64,000 nt of DNA from Hemicordylus capensis (GCF_027244095.1 NC_069657.1:150470857-150534856), one strand, 5' to 3'; shown: positions 1-12,092, numbered from the stretch's first letter. Program-made: numbers and translations. Notes: generated from the letters alone by a model not told the origin.

Positions 1-1169
1 TTTCAGGCTAAAATCCTGGGCGTGCTTAGGAGAGAGCTGTACTGGGTACACCATGAGATGTATTCCTGAGTAAATATGTATTAGATGGCACTATAAGGCA
101 GTTTCTGGGAGAGGATAGAGGGTGGCCCTCCTTGGAGAAGGCAGCTGGGCAAAAGAGTGAACTTGTACCTTTCTGGGGTGCACTCTGCCTGTACCCATCT
201 GATGTTATAGCTGCCACTGTCCCAACCCTTTCAATCCATTGCTGAAGCTGCTGCAGATCCGGCCGGTGGGGCCTGCAGGTAGGAATATCCCACAGTAACA
301 AAAGGGGCCATGAAGGATGGGCAGGAGACTGTTGGTCAGAGCATGGGGTGGCCAGCAAGGGGGCAAAGGGTTGGACTTGGGGGTAAGGCAGGAGGAGTGA
401 GGTTAGTGGTTTCCAACCCAGGGGCAGGGCCAGCAAAGTGGGCAGGGGTCATCTGGTCCCAAATGGCCAACTGTATTCAGCTACTGCTGCTTAGCAGCAG
501 GATAGGCCAAGAGCTCTTCCTGGCTCCTCCTGTTGCTGCAGAATATTCCTACCTGAGGGCCAGCAAAAAAGGCCCTATGGGGTGGTTTCAGACCCCTGAG
601 CATTATGTTGTGCAGAGTGATCCTAAGCCACATTTCCCACCGTCTGTTGGGTTCTGCCAGGGCTTGCTTTCACCAGGGAGCAGCGAGTGAGTCTGGACTC
701 TCTTGCATTTCTGTTCTTGAGTTGTCCTGAAGGGAGTGGCAGCAGGCTGTGCGTGAAAGGGGCCTTCTCTTAGGCAGATACACTTGGAGGCATGATGGTC
801 TTCAGGTCTTTACTGAGGTTCTCTTGGCTTTATCTCTCCCTCCCCCACATAACTGTTTTCTGGGAAAGCAGAAGGAAGCTCATCTCTTGAACTAGGACTG
901 CTGCAAAAGGAAGCCTACAGTCCTCCTATCTGAAGGGCTGAAAGAAGCGTCGTGCTGACCTAGTCTGCTTTCTCAGCCCAGTTTATTCTAGGGCAAGACA
1001 GCTACACACGAACTAGCTGCCTGTCACTGGATGATAAATGCATCAGCTGCCAAAGACTGAGCCATCACGAAAGCTATTCCGGTGTTGGACATGATATGGC
1101 CTTGCTCCTCCTGCACCGTAAAGCCTGCCTGTAATACATGAGCGTCAAACTCAATCCGCTGGTGGGCCG
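1..1169. other. Left-edge sequence without a recognised gene
   Basis: I see no exon of a known family in this stretch. Open frames exist on both strands but are low-complexity and match no protein I know. It borders the CpG island to its right, so it could hold the first intron of a gene leaving the window on the minus strand; that is inference only. Confidence 0.4.
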
Positions 1170-1650
1170 GATTTGATTCCGATGCAGTTTGGGGCGCGCC
1201 ACCTTCTGTTGCCTTGCACTGCCTGCCTTCTCTTTCTCTCACTCTTTCCCTCCCCTCCCTCCGAGAAAAAGTGCCCCGCGCTGACTTCTGGTTTGGCTGC
1301 CTCGTCATCTTCCTCCCCGTCTCCCCTTTATCTCCCTTCTGAAGAAGAACGCTTCTCACTCCCTGAAGAGCCTGCTGCGAGGGACGGGGAGGGGAGTGGC
1401 GGCGAAGGAAGGAAGCCTCTCAGGGCTCCCACTACAGCGCACTGGGGGCGTGGCGGAGAGAAATGCTGCAGCTGCCAGCAGAGGGTAGAGGGAAGCCTGC
1501 CAGTCAGCAGCAGGCAAATGAGGAGACATGCCGCCTCTTTGGCAGGCAGCGGGGGGAAGTAAGGCGGTGTCCCAGCTTCACGTGGGCCGGTCACTGGAAC
1601 TCCAGGGCCCTGATCTGGCTCGCGGGCCGGCAGTTTAACATTCCAGCGCC
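1170..1650. promoter_or_regulatory. CpG island, probable promoter of an unidentified gene
   Basis: About 480 bp are rich in CpG and GC, with motifs such as GGGGCGCGCC, GGGGGCGTGGCGG, CACGTGGGCCGG and CTCGCGGGCCGG, while the surrounding DNA is AT-rich and CpG-poor. Such an island usually marks a promoter. I cannot tell which strand is transcribed. An open minus-strand frame (1024-1359, 111 codons) runs out of the island, but I do not recognise its product. In mammals the AAMP/PNKD promoter lies beyond GPBAR1, so this could be the corresponding island, but no AAMP or PNKD exon is visible. Confidence 0.55.
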
Positions 1651-1660
1651 TCTAATATAA

Positions 1661-2820
1661 TCCTGTGCTGCTGTCACTTGTCTGTACATTTTCTTAGGGA
1701 GCTCCTCCCATTAGTTTTTGGTTAGTGGTATTTGTAATGCAGAAGCCATCGCGGTGAGGAATCTTTCGTTCAGGGACGCTTTCTTGGCCCCATGAACAAG
1801 GCTAATGCTTCCGAAGGGTAATTCAAGTCTTGGCTGCGGTCTACATGTTCAGAAATAGGAAATGGTGCTGTCCTCCTGTGACTATATCACTTAAGAATTT
1901 AGGCGGGGTGTGTGTGTATATATATTTTAGAAAATTCCCATGTTTTGGATGATTACTCCTTGCAGATAATAAAAAGAGAACTTTAAAAAGCTAGATCAGG
2001 ACCCTTTAAAAAGGGTCCAGCTTTCCATGGAATGGGAAAGAACAATCAACTTATTTTTTCCCTTTCATCCTGCTTTTTCTAAACCTAGAAGCCTTAAGCT
2101 GCAGTTCAGAGAGTTACACAGCGATGCTGTAAAAGGATATTTTCCCCTCTTTCCAACAGCTAATAAGCTACTTGAGAAATTTGGGGTAGTTTCAAATACG
2201 GCTTGTGATGTAACATAATAAGCTGTTTGTGTGGTGGGAACCCCAATCCCTGATGTGTAAGCATGGGCTTAAAGGGCTGTTGGGATCCTGGCCCAAATCA
2301 CTTAGAAGCATCACTGTATGGAAAATGTGCCATGCCTTTAGACACTCTCTTTTTCCATAATGTTTCTTTCCAGTCCTTCCCTTATACTTCATATGCTAGG
2401 TAACTTGAACTCCATATAGTATCCATCTCTTGATAACTTGCATGTGTGAATGGGTAGTTTTCTGAAATCACAGCAAACGTTTCAAGGTTTTTCTTGTGTA
2501 TGCTAGTAACTAATTCTAAAGCCTAGTTCATATATATAATGCTGAACAGAATAAGCTCACTTGTATGGGAAAACTCACTGAACTCAAAACTAATACCATT
2601 GTGGGGGCATCTACCATATTTACCTGAATTCAACACTAGTTTCCACACACACCCCCAAGTTATCTGATATTAGAAATTTGTAGTGCAGCATCTTAAATTC
2701 AGTGTCCTGTTCCATTTGGGTAAATACAGGTATAAGCTGTATTTAACCTCTGTTTTTAAGAGGATCATTTAAATTCAGAGTCATCTTCTATTTGAAGATG
2801 GTATAATGGGGTAACAAAAC
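1661..2820. other. Intergenic stretch, nothing recognised
   Basis: AT-rich single-copy-looking DNA. No exon-like segment with splice sites, no clear repeat and no RNA gene were seen. Confidence 0.4.
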
Positions 2821-2821
2821 T

Positions 2822-3040
2822 ATTTTTATTTATTTATTTATTTATTTAACATTTATATCCCACTCTTCCTCCAAGGAGCCCAGTACATAGTTAAGTTTCT
2901 CCTCACAACAACCCTGTGAAGGCTGAGAGAAAAGTGACTGGCCCAGAGTCACCCAGCAAGTATCATGGCTGAATGGGGATTTGAACTCAGGTGTCCCCAG
3001 TCCTAGTCCAGCACTCTAACCATTACATCACACTGGCTCT
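2822..3040 (-). repeat. tRNA-derived SINE (Sauria/Squam1-like), antisense
   Basis: Read on the minus strand, the element begins with a tRNA-like head. A box A-like segment (around TAATGGTTAGAGTGCTGGAC) is followed by a box B-like segment (GAGTTCAAATCCCC), then the conserved middle about gaining a decision on credit 'GTGACTCTGGGCCAG', and it ends in an (AAATA)n-type tail. Related copies lie at 34670-34865 and 41096-41280 (same orientation) and at 23585-23800 and 59145-59330 (opposite). Family name is from memory of squamate SINEs. Confidence 0.75.
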
Positions 3041-3819
3041 ATGAGTACTGTTGACCTGTTGACTCATGAGCACTATGAGTACTGTTGACCTGCATTGGGT
3101 GTGCTTTGCGAGTTCAAATACCATCACAATGATTAGTGGCATATGTGGTGCTTTTCCATACCTCAGTAGCCATAGCAGCACTTCTGGTCATGGACATGCC
3201 CTACCATCCATTACAACAGTTATAACTGCTCCTGTGGTGCAGAGGTATGGCAAAGCACCCCATGTGCAACAGTATGGTTCGTTGCTGGAAGAAGAGATAT
3301 CATTGACTTTGAGCATTTTGCAGTGGTGCAACAGTGAGAATAATCTTAATATGCTCACAGTAGTAAAAATACTTTCCCAGCATACTTCATATGACTAACA
3401 AAGCGGCAAAAACCAAAATCAAAACAATCCCCTAACTCTTCAGTGCTAAAAGGGGGCATTTCGTGTGTATGATCCCTGCATCTCTCTTAGAATTAATCCT
3501 GCTTGGTTTTGTTTCGCAATGTATGTTGTTATATGATAACATAAAAGCCAAATGCTGTTTCCTTCCTGGAATGAAAGCCGCAGATATCTTTCCTACACAT
3601 GCTGCTTTTCAAATGTAAGCAAACATGGTCTTGGGAAAATGTTGACCTTTATGTGGCAGGCCAGAACGAAACCTTAAATAGTTACTGTCTGAATGAAACT
3701 AGAGGGGCAGTGTGACCTCCTCCAGATCCCACATGAATCTCTCCATGTCAAGATGGTGGTAAGGGCAGAGAGAGGTGAGGATTGGTAGCTTAGTTGTAGT
3801 GGTTCTCAAGTTATTCAAG
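3041..3819. other. Intergenic stretch, nothing recognised
   Basis: One open frame of 110 codons (3066-3398, plus strand) covers imperfect GTACTGTTGACCTG repeats and has no recognisable domain; I do not regard it as a gene. Confidence 0.35.
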
Positions 3820-4165
3820 CCTTCAGGAGTCTGCTTTCCTATGAGAAAAGGCTAAAACACTTGGGGTATTTAATTTAGAACAAATTATTGAGTGTAGGGA
3901 AGTGCTATAGAGGTGTATGCAACTATGCATGGTTTGAAGAAAAAGTGGATAGATTTTTTTAAAAAAATTATGCCCCTCATAATGTGAGAGAACTCAGGGT
4001 CATCCAGTGAAAGTGACTGGCAGTAGATTTAGGATGGACAAAAAGTATTTCACACAGTTAATATGGCAGTGAATTCCGTAAGTTGTAGTGATAGTTACTG
4101 TTTTAACTTTAATGTGAGGCCTAGACAAATTCAACAGTGATTGGACAGGAGGACTAGTCTATTGG
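3820..4165 (+). mobile_element. Old CR1 LINE 3' fragment
   Basis: The order of phrases follows the CR1 3' region seen more clearly at 44740-45487: a segment resembling 'AAAAGGCTAAAACACTTGGG', then a GGGTCATCC-like block, a TTTCACAC-like block and a GGCCTAGACAAATTC-like block. It is strongly decayed, so the ends are approximate. Confidence 0.5.
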
Positions 4166-4655
4166 TTTTTAGGCCTGGGCACACCTGAGAAGTTGGATCT
4201 GATCCGAATCCGACCTGATCTGATTCTGAAAATTAAAGCAGGGAGAGCTGCTCCCAGCCTCGCTGCAAACACAGCGCTGGGCGGAATATGCTTGAAAACA
4301 GGGTGCGCAGCTCTGTTTACAAGCGCGCCATGCCCCCTGTGTCAGACTCAGGGGGTGTGGCTGGGGCGCAAGCCACATCCCCTAAGCGCAGTGGCCTGGG
4401 TTCTTTTAACCCGTTTGCATAATGGTGGCTCTGCCCCTGCAATTATTGAGCTTTCAGATGCCAAGCTCTCTTGGTGGAAATTAAATCTCTTTACTTTGTT
4501 TTAGGTCATGCTTTAGTAAACACTGGTTTTCTTGTATTCCTGTGCTAATACCCTAATCCCAATATAACCTAATAAAGTTACCCCATTTTAAGATATGAAT
4601 TTACTGTAGCATTCCAATAACCTTCCTCCCCATGAGTGTTAGGTTCAAGGCACAC

Positions 4656-5171
4656 TGTCTAGAGAAGTGCATAATGATTCAACCATGAATCAATTCTGGT
4701 CAAATTGGGGGGTGGGGTGATTTGATTATTCTACCCCAAATCGAATGACTTTGGAAAAAAGGGGCCAGAGTTGAGGTAGTATAGAATAATCCCTGATTTG
4801 ACCCAAATCAATTCAGGTGATTCAGGAACCATTTTGAGGCCTGTTTCGCTTGGAAAATGGCCCTCAAATTCCCAATTGGTAGACCAGCTCTCCTTGTTTC
4901 CTGGGGAGAGCTGGTCTACCAGTTGGGATCAGCGAGTAGACCAACCTTCTTCTCCAGACTTGGTGCGGTCAGCCTGCCTTGGAGAGCTGGTCTACCCTCT
5001 GATCCCAATTGGTAGACCAACTCTCCCCCCCCCACACTCCGCCATTGTGAGGCCAATTTTTCAAGCAAAACGGGCCTCAAAATGGCACATGATTTGCTCT
5101 AATAGATTGGGGTCGAATTGGGGTGGTTCGTCAAGGGAACTGGCCAAGCCAACTGCTTTTGACAAATCAAC

Positions 5172-5212
<41 letters not shown>

Positions 5213-5258
5213 TTGAATTCAACCTTGAATTGCAGATATTGATTTGTGCATACCCCTA
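4656..5258. mobile_element. Non-autonomous hAT-like element with TGTGCA termini
   Basis: The left end reads TAGAGAAGTGCATAATG and the right end TTGTGCATACCCCTA, giving imperfect terminal inverted repeats. The flanking 8-mers ACACTGTC and ACGCTGCC agree at six positions, compatible with an old 8-bp target duplication. Inside are internal inverted copies of GGTAGACCAACTCTCC-like sequence and a (GT)n tract at 5173-5211. A clearer member of this class is at 42548-43020. The left end is uncertain. Confidence 0.45.
5173..5211. repeat. (GT)n microsatellite
   Basis: Uninterrupted GT dinucleotide run of about 19 units inside a probable hAT-like element. Confidence 0.95.
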
Positions 5259-6659
5259 ACGCTGCCTGCTTCAAGATTACAAGGAAAGAAGGGCTGATTA
5301 AAAGGACCCACAGCCAGGATTGGGTAATGAATAATAAAGTTTATTCAAAGCTTTGTTTCCTATTGCACAAGTGGCAGGTGCAGCCCACCCCCATCCACAA
5401 GCATCCCCTTATTGCAGAATTTTCTAACAGAAAGGAAGGAAGATGGAAGGGAAAATGAATAGGGAGAAAAGACAGGGAAAGAGGAAAAATAGCCAAGGAA
5501 GCAAGGAAAATTTAGGTGCCTTGCAAAAAATGGGAGAGTCTCTACGTAATGTACTTCTTGTATAAAGATTGAAAGGAAATAAAGATTGAAAGAAAATAAG
5601 AGTTATCTTAATCTTCATTTTCTTCCCTGTTGTCTTTTTCTCCTTTATTTCTTTTTAAGAAACTGCCTACTTCTTAGTTTCCATCACAAAAATGTAGTTC
5701 CAGTGTACACTTTTTGTTGGACTGCACAAAATGTGTGCAGCTGCATGTTTGACTAAACCTTGCGGTTAATGCTGATAAATAATCTGTTTTTCCTTCCTTA
5801 ATTCTAAGATAAATAAAGGCAAGTGGTGGCAATGATAAAGTACAGCAAGGTAAGGGCCTTTCTTACTCTCCTTTGCTGTCAGAGGGTAAAGATAGTATTG
5901 TGGGGTGGGGGGATTAGTGTAAGGTGCAGGACTTGATGGTAAATTGATTTGGGTTCAGGGTTGTTGGGACAGCAGAGAGCTGGGGGCTAAAGAAAGACTG
6001 CTATAGTCAGGCCAATTCTGTGCCGATCCTGTTTAGTGCCATTTCTATTTAAGTGCCAACATAACATCATAAATCATGATACCAGGAAGTGTGGTTTTTA
6101 AAAAAGCTTTCTCAGCATCCCCATTTTTAGCATCACCAGAGAAAGGAACATTTGGTTGATCAGTTCTTTTCTGCTGCTCCCAGCTTCAACTTTCGTAGAA
6201 CTTCTGTACTAGGTCACCAACAAAAAATCATAGCACAGCTGGGGCAGATGTTATGTCATTCCATGGAGCACCCTGGAAGCACTTGGCCTGCTAAATAAAC
6301 AGACTATGCTATGCCAAACACTACTGAAGGCAATAATTTCAGTTCCTTGGTCTGCCCTGACTTTTCGCACTTAATAGAGATTACAGTTGCGACTCATGTA
6401 CTGGATGGAGCAGCACTTCACAGCCTGATCAGGCAAAGCTGCTATGCCAGCAACTAACACATTTATGTGTGTTACTTTTTCTTCCCCCTCCCCTTCATGT
6501 GTGTTCTTCCCATCTTTTCTTTTCCAGATCCTTCTGATAGAAATTTGATGCTGAGCTTCGGTGTATGAAAATAATTTCAGGGTTACAGGAGAAAGCTGCC
6601 ATTTAACATTTCTGGTGGGAGTGAAAGCACAGTGCTGTGCCTCTCTTAGAGAGAGATAC
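5259..6659. other. Intergenic stretch, nothing recognised
   Basis: A-rich sequence with purine-rich segments near 5430-5600. No exon, RNA gene or clear repeat boundary was found. Confidence 0.35.
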
Positions 6660-6663
6660 TTTC

Positions 6664-7125
6664 TATTTATTTATTTACTTACTTACTTGTTTGTTTGTTT
6701 GTTTGTTAAACATATTTTCATACCACCCAAAATTTATGTCTCTGGGCAGTTTACAACAAAGTAAAAACAGAAAAAGTAAAACATTTGTTAAAACAAAAAC
6801 ATAAAAAGTTAAAATGTTACAACAATTTAAAAAATTTAAAATAATATTTTAAAACAATATTAAAACTATTAAAACAGTATTTAATTAAAAGCATGGGTGA
6901 ACAGATGCGTCTTTAAAAACTTTTTTAAAGCTGTCAGAGATGGGGAGGCTCTTATTTCACTAGGGAGCGCATTTCAAAGCCTCAGGGCAGCAGCAGAGAA
7001 GGCCCGTCCCCGAGTAGCCACCAGACGAGCTGGTGGCAACTGCATACAGACCTCTCCTGATGATCTCAATGGACGGTGGGGTTCATGACGAAGAAGACGT
7101 TCTCTTGAAGACATTCTCTTAAATT
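6664..7125 (-). mobile_element. L2-like LINE 3' end, antisense
   Basis: On the plus strand this starts with (TTTA)n and (TTTG)n tracts, then ACCACCCAAAATTTATGTCT and a run of AAAACA-type A-rich sequence, then GGTGAACAGATGCGTCTTTA and a block about GGGGAGGCTCTTATTTC. These are the antisense of the conserved 3' UTR and ORF2 C-terminus of the LINE seen in sense at 18484-19645 and 48905-50735. Only the 3' end is present. Confidence 0.7.
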
Positions 7126-7334
7126 TTTAAAAAACATTGATGAGTTCTCAGTTGTGAAATGGCAGAAGGGATGGGGTGAGCCATTGATTGCCACAGTGGA
7201 GGCAGGAGCGGCCAACTAATTTGGTTATTTTGCTCTTTTGGAGCAAACCCCACAGCAGATGCTACTCTGTACATCCTATGTGGCTTTCAGCAAACATTGG
7301 TAGGGTGCACATAATGGGAGGGGAGAGAGGTAGA

Positions 7335-7380
<46 letters not shown>

Positions 7381-8059
7381 CTGAGTCCTGTTTGCTTGGC
7401 CAACCTGGATACAGTACACAGGTGAAAGCAAAGGTGCTGTGATCATATAAGCAATCCAGTTCACTCAACTACCTTTACTAGAATAAACAAACATACATTT
7501 CAAGTGAAATCTACCAAATTCTGTGCAACCAATCACAGAAGGAATATTTTTCAAACCAAAACAAAATGTATCACTTTTTGGAAATTTGACCATAAAGACT
7601 GCCAAACACGTTTACACTGCCCTTTCTATCAGTGACCTGTTAAGCAGCCTAGAGTCTTCAATACAGAAACATGAAAAATCACCCATATCTTCCCCACCTC
7701 CAGAATATATGGCTTCTCAAATTTGTTAAAATGCTGCATTAGGAATCTTAAGTGGTCACTAAAATATTCAAAATGTTAATCCTATGAATTTCACCCCAAA
7801 AATCTTGTGCTCACATCCTGGGATCTGGATCTGAGGCCTTAGAATTACCAGGACATGTTCTCAACAAGATTTGAATTACTAACTATTAGCCAGTATATAA
7901 GACTTGAGCATAGCACCAAGCCAGAACTGGCTTTTCAGAAATTCTAAACCCTTTGTGTTGTAACCCCTGGGGTTAAGGGCCATGGTCAAAAGTCGGGCTA
8001 GCAAGGGTGGAAGCACCGGGATTGGGAGCTATCCCAGTACTCCACAAACAGCCTAAACT
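7126..8059. other. Intergenic stretch with a GA microsatellite
   Basis: A (GA)n run lies at about 7330-7378. Otherwise I see no gene-like or clearly repetitive structure. Confidence 0.4.
7330..7378. repeat. (GA)n microsatellite
   Basis: Nearly pure GA dinucleotide tract of about 24 units. Confidence 0.95.
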
Positions 8060-8229
8060 AGGGGTGTGCAATTTGGATTTTCAGTGTTTCGATTTGGATC
8101 CAAATTGAAACACCCCCCATTCATTTTGGGGTCCAAATCTAACCCATCTGAATCAACCCAGATTCAATTTGGTTCCGAATTAATCTGAATCTGAATCGAT
8201 TCGGATCAAGAATATGGGTCCCAGGGCCA

Positions 8230-8800
8230 AAATAGTGGGGTAGGGTGGTAGTGCCTAATGTGTGGAGGCTACCACCCAAATTGCAGAGGGATTGGGCAAA
8301 GGGCTGGTTTTTGGTGAATTGTTGAAGTTTTAGTGTCTTTGGGGAAGATTTGGGGCATAAAGTGGGATCTGGGGTGGAAGGGTGGGGTGGGGTGGGGTGG
8401 TAGTGCCTAATGGATGGAGGCTACTACCCAAATTGCAGAGGGATTGGGCAAAGGGCTGATTTTTGGCGAATTGTTGAAGCTTACGCATCTTCAAGGTTTC
8501 CCCCCATAAGGTATAAAGGAGGTGTATCGCTTCATGTCGGGGGGGGAGGGGTGGCCTAGAGTGGTGTGGGGTTGGTGGTAGTGCCCAAGGGGGGCAAGGA
8601 AGCTACCATAATTTTTCAAAGGATTTGGGCAGAGGGCTGATTTTAGGTGATTTGCTGAAGTTTACGTGTCTTTCAGGTTTTTCCTCATAAGGTGTAATGG
8701 AGGTTTCAGCAGCCCCATAACTGCACTTGGGGGGTGCTGGGGTGGCCCAGAGCAAGTGGTGGGGTAGTGCACATAGGGTGCCAACCATCCCCATGGGTTT
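8230..8800. repeat. Diverged tandem array of about 150-180-bp units
   Basis: At least three, probably four, units recur with the same order of phrases: GGTGGTAGTGCC, then a GGAGGCTACCACCC-like block, then GGATTGGGCAAAGGGCTG, then TTGTTGAAG, then a TCTTC-rich block and ATAAGGT. Units begin near 8233, 8393, 8550 and 8735. The first two are the most alike. The array lies downstream of a segment (8060-8229) starting TAGGGGTGTGCAATTTGG, which resembles the TGTGCA-type hAT end, so the array may be internal to such an element. Confidence 0.65.
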
Positions 8801-8906
8801 CTAACCCATGGGGTACAGGGTTCTGTTGTTTCTGAGATGTTTTGAGTGTGGATTCTCTGATAGCAAATGAGAGTGGATTCATGGTTTGTATTGAAAATCT
8901 CATTTG

Positions 8907-9473
8907 ACCACACCACCCGAGATAGACTAAAGAGGATTTGGGCCCCCTCAGGAGCTGTGGAGGCCCTGGACTTCAGCCTGGAAGTCCACAGGTAAGAGCG
9001 TCTCTGTGCCTGCCCTCACCACCAAGTTTCTGTTGGCCAGATATGGACAAACACATTGAAAATGTAATCAGGCATTGCATGGCTTGTGCTGTATGTTACA
9101 AATCACAGAAAGACCTTTCCCACCCCCTTGACTCCATTAGAGTATCCCAATGGTCCCTGGGAAAAACTTGCTGTGGCTATAATGGGGCCTTTTGATAACC
9201 AGCCCACAAAACAAAGATTTGTTCCAGTGATGGTAGATTACTATTCCTGGTGGCCAGAAGTTTCATTTACCGACAACATTACTACAAACAAGGTGATCCA
9301 GTTCAAGGCTGCAGTTTTTGTGAGATAAGGTCTTACTAAATAACTGGTGACTGACAATGGGACACAGCTTACCCAGAGGCGCTCTTACCCCTGGACTTTG
9401 GGGCCGAAGTCCAGGGCCTCCACAGCCCCTGAGGGCCCCCAAATCCTCTTTAGTCTGTCCTGGGTGTTGTGGT
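8907..9473. repeat. Long inverted repeat of about 100 bp arms (hAT-like ends)
   Basis: The arm at 8907-9006 and the arm at 9374-9473 are near-identical reverse complements: the outer part is GACTAAAGAGGATTTGGG and the inner tips read CAGAGACGCTCTTACC and CAGAGGCGCTCTTACC. The CAG-starting tips are typical of hAT transposon termini. The two tips face each other across 367 bp of retroelement sequence, so they look like two separate insertions in opposite orientation rather than the two ends of one element. Confidence 0.7.
9007..9373 (+). mobile_element. Ty3/Gypsy LTR-retrotransposon fossil, integrase part
   Basis: Translated pieces show a zinc-binding HHCC-like module (around KHIENVIRHCMACAVC) and the start of an integrase catalytic core. 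This is the order found in Ty3/Gypsy pol. The piece is bounded on both sides by hAT-like sequence, has no visible LTRs and is broken in several places. It looks old. Confidence 0.7.
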
Positions 9474-9559
9474 TGCCTGGCAGAGCATGATGATGCTTAA
9501 TTTGCAGGGGAGGGGAATACATACTCGTCATTTCCTACAGACTTGGAAGGGGAATGCAA

Positions 9560-9900
9560 TCCTTGTGAAGCTGCTTTTCAAGCTTTTGATGATCATTTCC
9601 ACCCACTTTGAATGTGATTGCTGAACATTACAAGTTCTATTCTAGATCCCAATTGCCTGGTGAATCGATCAATCAATATGTCACAGCATTGCTTGTCTTA
9701 AGTATAACCTGTGAGTTTGTCAGCTTTACTGATGTAACGATCAGGGACCAGATTGTTATGAAAATGAACTGCTCCAAACTGTGTGACAAACTGCTACTGG
9801 AAGGGAAACTTACCTTGGATAAAGTTATGGAGATGGCTAGGAGGGCTTCACTGTGCCAGATCACTCTCTTTGTTATCCCAAAACCAAGGAGAAGGAGAGG
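9560..9900 (+). mobile_element. Ty3/Gypsy-like fossil, gag part
   Basis: A segment reads like the retrotransposon gag (capsid-like) domain, with the typical order YKF...R.Q..GES...Y...L..L...CEF, then RDQIV, then LL.E..LT..K. It is an isolated remnant without LTRs, broken, and old. It may belong to the same original element as the integrase piece to its left, but this cannot be shown. Confidence 0.6.
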
Positions 9901-12092
9901 GAAAGAGGAGGAGGAGGTGGTGGACAGCAGGCCAGAGTGGGGTTGGGGGAGGCAGGAGTGGATGGGCCCCTAGCAGCAGATTGGCCTGTGTTCAAGGGAC
10001 ACTCTTGAACATTGGTAGCACCACTCCTGGGGGAAACCCTGCTTGGAATGTTGGGAGGAGGTGGCAGTGAACAGTTGGCCTTGAGTAAGAGGAGTTGATG
10101 TCTGACCCTCAGGAGAGAAGTCGGGGAAAGAGTTTCTGGTTCTTAGAGAGAAAAGAGCTAGGCTAGAGAGGATCAGGTGTAGCCTAGATCACGAAGACCA
10201 AGATGGCTAGAGCTCTCTCTGGTGAAAGCTAAACATAAGTTAATTAAGAACAGAAAACTGGTAAACTCTCTTACACAGGGTGTGTGAGGCAGAGTAGATA
10301 AATTCACCTAGCACTTCAAGTGGAAGATTTGGGGGGATTTTGGACTGTTCTGAATGAGAGTAAAGAAAGAGCTTAAACTAATTTCAGAAAGGAACAAAAA
10401 ATATTCAACACAGCCTGAGTAAAATCAAACTTTTAGAAAGTGTAAAAGTCATCATCAAATGAACATTAAAAACCTCTAGAAGAAATCTTTAAGTACTGTA
10501 ACCACCAAGCATACCAACCACTGCCAAGTTGTCAAATACCAGTTTTAAAGTTCTGTAATCAAGTTAAGCACAACTACTCTGAAGCCTTGAAACACACTTT
10601 CAAATAAATAAACTCTAGTATTCTTTTTACAGAAAGTGTGATAAAGTCTATTTTCTACCAATACCTACATGCCTAGTCCTTGCTATGAGTTACTGAAAAC
10701 AACACCCCAGTGAACCCATGTGGTGGTAGTGGAAGCAGAGTTACAAGACAGCATTACATGACTTTTGTTATTCTTTGGCGTGGGGGAGCCTTGAAGAAGG
10801 GCTTTGGAGTCTCAGGGGAATGAGAAAATATCACAAGCTGCTCCCTCCTTGCATTCTGCATGTTATACTAGAACTAAGGTTACTGACTTTGGTGGACACT
10901 GATGCTAGAGGCATGTGGCTCTGGATGCTATCAGCCTGACTTGTGGGTTGTTTTATCTATAAGTCATTGCTCTTTTGCTGATTTATGCTTCAGGCTTTCT
11001 CAGGCTTCCTGTCTCACTACGATGCTATAAATAATGTCTCTCCTTATCAGGGGGACAGAACACCCTTTCTTCTTGGAAAACCCAAGATTGCAAAATCATA
11101 AACTTTTGCTTTCCCCTTGTTTTAATTCAGTGTGCCAAACATTGTCCAGATATGCCATAAGGGTTTCTCTTGGCGCACGGAGCCTGAAGCAGAGCTGAAG
11201 GTAGCTCTTCAAAGACATCATAGCAGTGGTGAAGTGACGTTGAGGGTGGGAGAGATATGAGGCAGCCCCTGCTGTCTGACTGCCCCCCACCAACTGGGCA
11301 GCTTTCTGTGGCTGGGCTGTGACACAGTCTAATGGCATCACCACACTGGTGTGAGCACGCAGCCCCATCCCAACAAGAACAGGTGCCAATGTGGTGACAT
11401 TATTAGACCAAGGGAGGCAGGCTGGCGGTGGGAGGGCATGGCAGGCAGCCCATTTGCAGGCACACTGCCTGCCCTTATTATAGGTACATGCCACCATAGT
11501 AGAAGACTCCGTACTTTTTAGATCTTATGGCCAAGGAATCACATCACCCTGCAGAGGGAATAATAGACTCAAAGGTTCACACGACGAACAGGGCTGGGGC
11601 TGGTAAGGGCGGGGGAGGCAGAAGCCTACCTGCCTTCCCCCACACAATCGGAGTCTGAACAAGGCTCTGCTGCCCATACACCTAGATGAGCAGCACGGAG
11701 AGCAGGAGGGAAGGAAACTGGACTGCCAGGAATTCCATAATGCACCAAGCAAGCAGTGCGGTGCACTGGGGAAGTTCCTGATGCCAGGCTGCTCCTTCCG
11801 CCCGGCTCTGTGGAAAGGGTGGCTGCCGGCGGCCTTGGAGGAGCTGCTGGCAGCCCAAGTGCCCACACAACCCAGGAGGGGGACAGGAGGTGTGTGCTCA
11901 CCCTCCTACCTCACTTGTCGCCTGGGTTTGAAAGCAGGGCTACGCAGGGTGGAGTGTCAGGCTCCCAATCCTGGTGCTTCACACGACCAGCCCTATCTGG
12001 GGTAGCCCTGTCTTACTCCTGTAGGGCTGGTCACGTGAACGACCTCCCAATCTTTTCTCCTGGACTGCTGGAAAATAGCTGTTTCACATAAG
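9901..12092. other. Intergenic stretch with GC-rich decayed DNA elements
   Basis: 9.9-11.1 kb shows nothing I recognise. 11.1-12.05 kb is GC-rich; GGTTCACACGACGAACAGGGC near 11575 and an inverted relative near 11980-12035 (CACACGACCAGCCC and GGGCTGGTCACGTGAAC) suggest a decayed DNA transposon of about 480 bp. No exon was found. Confidence 0.4.

Noticed and set aside
26-690. Two overlapping open frames near the left edge
   Set aside because: They overlap on opposite strands, are low in informative residues and show no domain or splice structure.
11096-12091. Several overlapping open frames in GC-rich DNA
   Set aside because: High GC lowers stop frequency on both strands. The compositions are Ser/Pro/Gly-rich noise and the interval looks like a decayed DNA element.
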